Positions 63,122 to 64,000 of a DNA stretch of 64,000 nt are shown in pieces. The stretch lies in the NCBI GenBank assembly GCA_002438405.1, contig DJOE01000019.1, forward strand, positions 5,144 to 69,143. The letters are read 5' to 3'. A program made the translations under genes and the position numbers. This DNA is from Cyanobacteria bacterium UBA6446 (GTDB taxonomy: Bacteria; Cyanobacteriota; Vampirovibrionia; Gastranaerophilales; Gastranaerophilaceae). Every line of letters begins with the position of its first letter. Position 1 is the first letter of the stretch. Below the pieces are notes generated by a model, which worked only from the letters and a program-made list of their open reading frames with translations, was not told where the DNA came from and made no database searches.

Positions 63122-63173
63122 GTAGGGCATTAAGATATTCATGTTCTAAGGTACTAAGATTTTCATATAGATC

Positions 63174-63236
63174 ATGGCATTGTGAGGAACATTTATTTCC
63201 AAGGGTGAAATTTTCGTTACGAAGTGACGAAACAAT
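63174..63236. repeat. Degenerate dispersed repeat resembling the TCATTG...GAAGCAATC family
   Basis: GGCATTGTGAGGAAC followed by TACGAAGTGACGAAACAATTCC reads as a decayed copy of the widespread intergenic repeat in which TCATTGTGAGGAAC is followed by GAAGTGACGAAGCAATCC. An interruption of about 20 bases separates the two parts. It lies between convergent genes. Confidence 0.4.
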
Positions 63237-63251
63237 TCCAAACACGATATG

Positions 63252-63803
63252 TTATAAATATTTTACAAGGAACATATAAAACAATTGTGTAAATATTAAA
63301 CCTAAACAAGTTGTTGGAATGATAATGTAGCAAACAACAATTGTTGTAATTTTCTTGGCTAGACTATTATCATTTTGTGCTATTTTATTTTTTTGTCTAA
63401 AATCTTTTATATCAAAAATAATCGAAATGAAAATTAAAATTACTAAAAGAATTATTCCAATAGGAAGAGTTAATAACAAACACCACAAAATAACTGCACT
63501 AAAAATAAAGAATAATATATGAATTGAAGCAATAGTTATAATATAAACAATGGTATAGATTAATGTTCTCAAATAACGAACATCAAAAATATTTTTCACA
63601 ACACTATAACTCCACAACCAAAAAGCAGGATAGAATAATAGTGCAAAAAATAAAGGAGCCATCGGAAATTTCCAAACGATTGTAGCTTCATTTGGGGGAG
63701 AAGCATACCAAAAGAAAGGCATTACAATAAATGCAACATAAAAAATATAAACCAGTGTTGCAATAAAAATTGTTTTGCATGATTTGTCAAAAAACCTATT
63801 CAT
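63252..63803 (-). CDS. Membrane protein of unknown function
   Basis: A 183-residue protein with about five hydrophobic segments (roughly 10-32, 46-66, 80-100, 104-125 and 150-178). No family is recognised; Trp-rich loops (ASPPNEATIVWKFPM, FYPAFWLWSYSVV) may face the membrane surface. TTGTAT-N17-TATAAT lies eight bases before the ATG, with no Shine-Dalgarno, so it appears leaderless. Confidence 0.7.
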   Translation of the reverse strand: MNRFFDKSCKTIFIATLVYIFYVAFIVMPFFWYASPPNEATIVWKFPMAPLFFALLFYPAFWLWSYSVVKNIFDVRYLRTLIYTIVYIITIASIHILFFIFSAVILWCLLLTLPIGIILLVILIFISIIFDIKDFRQKNKIAQNDNSLAKKITTIVVCYIIIPTTCLGLIFTQLFYMFLVKYL

Positions 63804-63811
63804 ATTAGGTC

Positions 63812-63840
63812 ATTATAACAAATTCCTATAAACTATACAA
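63812..63840 (-). promoter_or_regulatory. Promoter of the terminal membrane protein gene, leaderless geometry
   Basis: Minus strand TTGTAT (63840-63835), 17 bases, TATAAT (63817-63812), eight bases, ATG (63803). Confidence 0.65.
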
Positions 63841-63891
63841 TATGAAAAAAGCGTATCATTTCGGCAGGCAGCCTCGCACTCTGTTCTGATC

Positions 63892-63919
63892 AAAAAAAAC
63901 GACTGTTTTACGAGTCGTT
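63892..63919 (-). terminator. Terminator at the right edge
   Basis: Perfect 7-bp stem AACGACT/AGTCGTT with eight-base loop; on the minus strand it runs into eight Ts. It would end a minus-strand gene lying beyond or at the right edge. Confidence 0.6.
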
Positions 63920-63966
63920 GAAAATCAATAGGAAAAAGGGAAAGGAAATTTTATTATTTTTTTTGT

Positions 63967-64000
63967 TTATTGTTTGTCTTGTTTGTTATTTTTTTTATTT
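63967..64000 (-). CDS. Possible C-terminal end of a minus-strand gene entering from the right
   Basis: The last bases read on the minus strand give a Lys/Asn/Gln-rich tail (NKKNNKQDKQ then stop), and a terminator lies about 50 bases further at 63892-63919. The reading frame is ambiguous; a second frame stays open to a stop at 63954. The next gene would be needed to decide. Confidence 0.25.
   Translation of the reverse strand, partial: NKKNNKQDKQ

Overview
The window is AT-rich (about one third G+C by eye) and gene-dense, from a Gram-negative-type, anaerobic bacterium. Cyanobacteria-like traits (a Tic20-like membrane protein, a short group-2 sigma-70 factor, a CsaB pyruvyl transferase, an AMIN-like exported protein) sit beside pyruvate:ferredoxin oxidoreductase, and no photosynthesis gene is present. 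Several protein types (the MSASQARLL-type secreted protein, proteins starting M-x-I-[LV]-[PS]-[IV] with an SF[SK] motif, short pilin-like proteins) resemble what I recall from non-photosynthetic relatives of Cyanobacteria (Vampirovibrionia / Gastranaerophilales, 'Melainabacteria'). That placement is an inference; no 16S gene is in the window. LAYOUT. 1-2.5 kb: end of csaB, a membrane protein, then three tandem paralogous small membrane proteins with near-identical promoters and apparently leaderless mRNAs. 2.5-7.5 kb: a perfect 30-bp palindrome, tRNA-Leu, a patatin lipase, a HEAT-like protein, and a pgi - secreted protein - trxB operon. 7.5-10.1 kb: a 670-residue protein behind a textbook sigma-28 (FliA-type) promoter, and a small Gly/Ser/Cys-tailed protein. 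10.3-17.7 kb: AMIN-like protein, wecB, glutaredoxin plus a hybrid-cluster-protein homologue that has lost its metal ligands, rpsL-rpsG, Tic20-like and TPR proteins, and a helical protein of unknown role. 18-26 kb: AI-2E-type exporter, radical SAM protein, a phosphatase-fold protein lacking catalytic residues, leuD, a SEC-C protein, recN, a group-2 sigma factor and tRNA-Val. 26.3-31.2 kb: a two-partner-secretion-type adhesin with about ten 67-residue repeats, and a pilin-like protein. 31.3-44 kb: LppM-type lipoprotein, rlmD, a protein faintly like RelA/SpoT, nifJ, a coiled-coil protein, type-4 uracil-DNA glycosylase, M16 protease, and nanE - small ORF - ROK kinase - small ORF - UbiA. 44-54 kb: RHH regulator, panD, glnA, tRNA-Lys, malQ, a TPR/propeller protein, an ECF sigma/anti-sigma pair, two lineage-type membrane proteins, glgC and a zincin-like protein. 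54.5-64 kb: AlgJ/AlgX-like and MBOAT O-acetylation pair, YidC with an unusual insert, queA, a lytic transglycosylase without signal peptide, a PilZ - decarboxylase operon and small membrane proteins. HOW IT FITS. Sugar metabolism (pgi, glgC, malQ), pyruvate oxidation (nifJ), amino-sugar supply (wecB, nanE, ROK) and envelope modification (csaB, AlgI/AlgJ pair) suit a saccharolytic anaerobe with a decorated surface. The most novel-looking signals are: the sigma-28 promoter on the MSASQARLL protein; eight genes whose -10 box lies 6-8 nt before the start codon (leaderless); the shared N-terminal motif of several putatively exported proteins; and the ligand-less Hcp and phosphatase homologues.
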